From: Chloroflexota bacterium
GTDB lineage: Bacteria > Chloroflexota > Anaerolineae > Anaerolineales > VGOW01
Length of the DNA: 6,144 bases
Direction of reading: 5' to 3'
Assembly (NCBI GenBank): GCA_016215145.1
Contig: JACRLA010000449.1
Coordinates: forward strand, 1-6,144
Part shown: piece after piece, positions 5,924 through 6,144 of the stretch
Layout of the letters: every line of letters begins with the position of its first letter
Numbering within the stretch: the first letter of the stretch is position 1
Program-made: the position numbers and the translations under genes
Notes under the pieces: model-generated
Databases searched by the model: none
Told to the model about the DNA's origin: nothing
Seen by the model: only the letters and a program-made list of their open reading frames with translations

Positions 5924-5948
5924 AGACGCGACATGTCGCGTCTCTACC
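5919..5948. repeat. Palindromic repeat element covering the peptidase stop codon
   Basis: The core AGACGCGACATGTCGCGTCT (5924-5943) is a perfect 20-bp palindrome. Allowing one A/C mismatch (5923 with 5944), pairing extends outward through GGTA (5919-5922) and TACC (5945-5948) to 30 nt. The outer GTAnAGACGCG / CGCGTCTCTAC arms resemble a dispersed palindrome that I recall from cyanobacterial and Chloroflexota genomes; this is memory, not a search. The TAA stop (5921-5923) lies inside the left arm. The hairpin has no T run, so it may stabilise the mRNA end rather than terminate. Confidence 0.75.
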
Positions 5949-5977
5949 TTGATACTTCTTACCTCGCGTGATACAAT
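5949..5977 (+). promoter_or_regulatory. Promoter of the tRNA gene
   Basis: TTGATA (5949-5954) and TACAAT (5972-5977) are separated by 17 bp, and TGA directly before the second box makes an extended -10. The expected start near 5984 leaves a short leader of about 7 nt before the tRNA. The -35 box begins immediately after the palindromic repeat. Confidence 0.75.
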
Positions 5978-5990
5978 CTCGCCCGCTTAC

Positions 5991-6063
5991 GCCCTCGTAG
6001 CTCAGTGGATAGAGCATTTGGTTGTGGACCAAAGGGCCCGGCGTTCGAGTCGCCGCGAGGGCG
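5991..6063 (+). tRNA. tRNA-His (GTG anticodon), atypical acceptor end
   Basis: A full cloverleaf can be drawn. The acceptor stem GCCCTCG (5991-5997) pairs with CGAGGGC (6056-6062). The D-stem is GCTC/GAGC (6000-6003, 6012-6015). The anticodon stem TTTGG/CCAAA (6017-6021, 6029-6033) holds the loop TTGTGGA with anticodon GTG at 6024-6026. A five-base variable loop follows, then the T-stem CGGCG/CGCCG with loop TTCGAGT (6044-6050). The anticodon reads CAC/CAU, histidine. CCA is not encoded. The base before the acceptor stem is C5990 and the discriminator is G6063, so the G-1:C73 pair normal for tRNA-His is absent. The D-loop (AGTGGATA) with A next to GG, and G73, look like tRNA-Arg. All stems are perfect, so it is not a decayed copy. 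Confidence 0.9.
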
Positions 6064-6069
6064 CACAGT

Positions 6070-6105
6070 AAGACCAGTGGAGTTCGCTTCACTGGTCTTT
6101 TTTTT
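6070..6105 (+). terminator. Intrinsic terminator of the tRNA gene
   Basis: AAGACCAGTGGAG (6070-6082) pairs with CTTCACTGGTCTT (6087-6099) over 13 bp with one G-T pair and a TTCG loop. A run of eight T (6098-6105) overlaps the foot of the stem and follows it. This is a textbook Rho-independent terminator 7 bp after the tRNA. The last 39 bases of the window after it hold no recognisable feature. Confidence 0.93.
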
Positions 6106-6144
6106 CAAAGTTTAAAAGCAGAACGTTGAAATCGCTGAGAACAC

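Noticed and set aside
5871..6092. Minus-strand frame of 73 residues
   Set aside because: It runs antisense across the tRNA, its promoter, the palindrome and the peptidase end, so it is not a gene.

Overview
The window reads as a piece of a bacterial chromosome, most likely from Chloroflexota (perhaps Anaerolineae). This placement is an inference. It rests on the nadK / zinc-finger membrane protein / recN grouping, the exported C39-type peptidase on a Thr-Pro-rich stalk, and the short phased intergenic repeats; no rRNA or marker search was possible. Base composition is moderate and coding density is high.

Layout: positions 1-4946 carry six genes, all on the minus strand. In transcription order they are NAD kinase (nadK, 4946-4086), a zinc-finger protein with four membrane segments (3981-3433), recN (3431-1686), a PilZ-domain protein (1627-977), a possible PD-(D/E)XK-fold protein of unknown role (911-372), and a class I SAM methyltransferase cut off by the window start (372-1). 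Two joints are tight: one base separates the zinc-finger gene from recN, and one base is shared by the last two genes. On the plus strand are a membrane-anchored C39-like peptidase (5000-5923) and a tRNA with a GTG (His) anticodon (5991-6063), which has its own good promoter and a strong intrinsic terminator. nadK and the peptidase diverge from a 53-bp spacer. Each has a -10-like box so close to its ATG, with no Shine-Dalgarno, that leaderless transcripts are likely.

Functionally this is mostly housekeeping: NADP synthesis, recombinational repair, c-di-GMP sensing and a histidine tRNA. Proximity of nadK and recN is a conserved bacterial gene order.

The most notable signals are outside the proteins. 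(1) Three different repeat elements sit on gene 3' ends, and each appears to contain the stop codon of its gene: an eight-unit octamer array at recN, a four-unit heptamer array at nadK, and a 30-nt near-perfect palindrome at the peptidase gene. (2) The tRNA-His gene lacks the usual G-1:C73 pair and has an arginine-tRNA-like body (G73, A in the D-loop). I saw no complete new defence or mobile system in the window.
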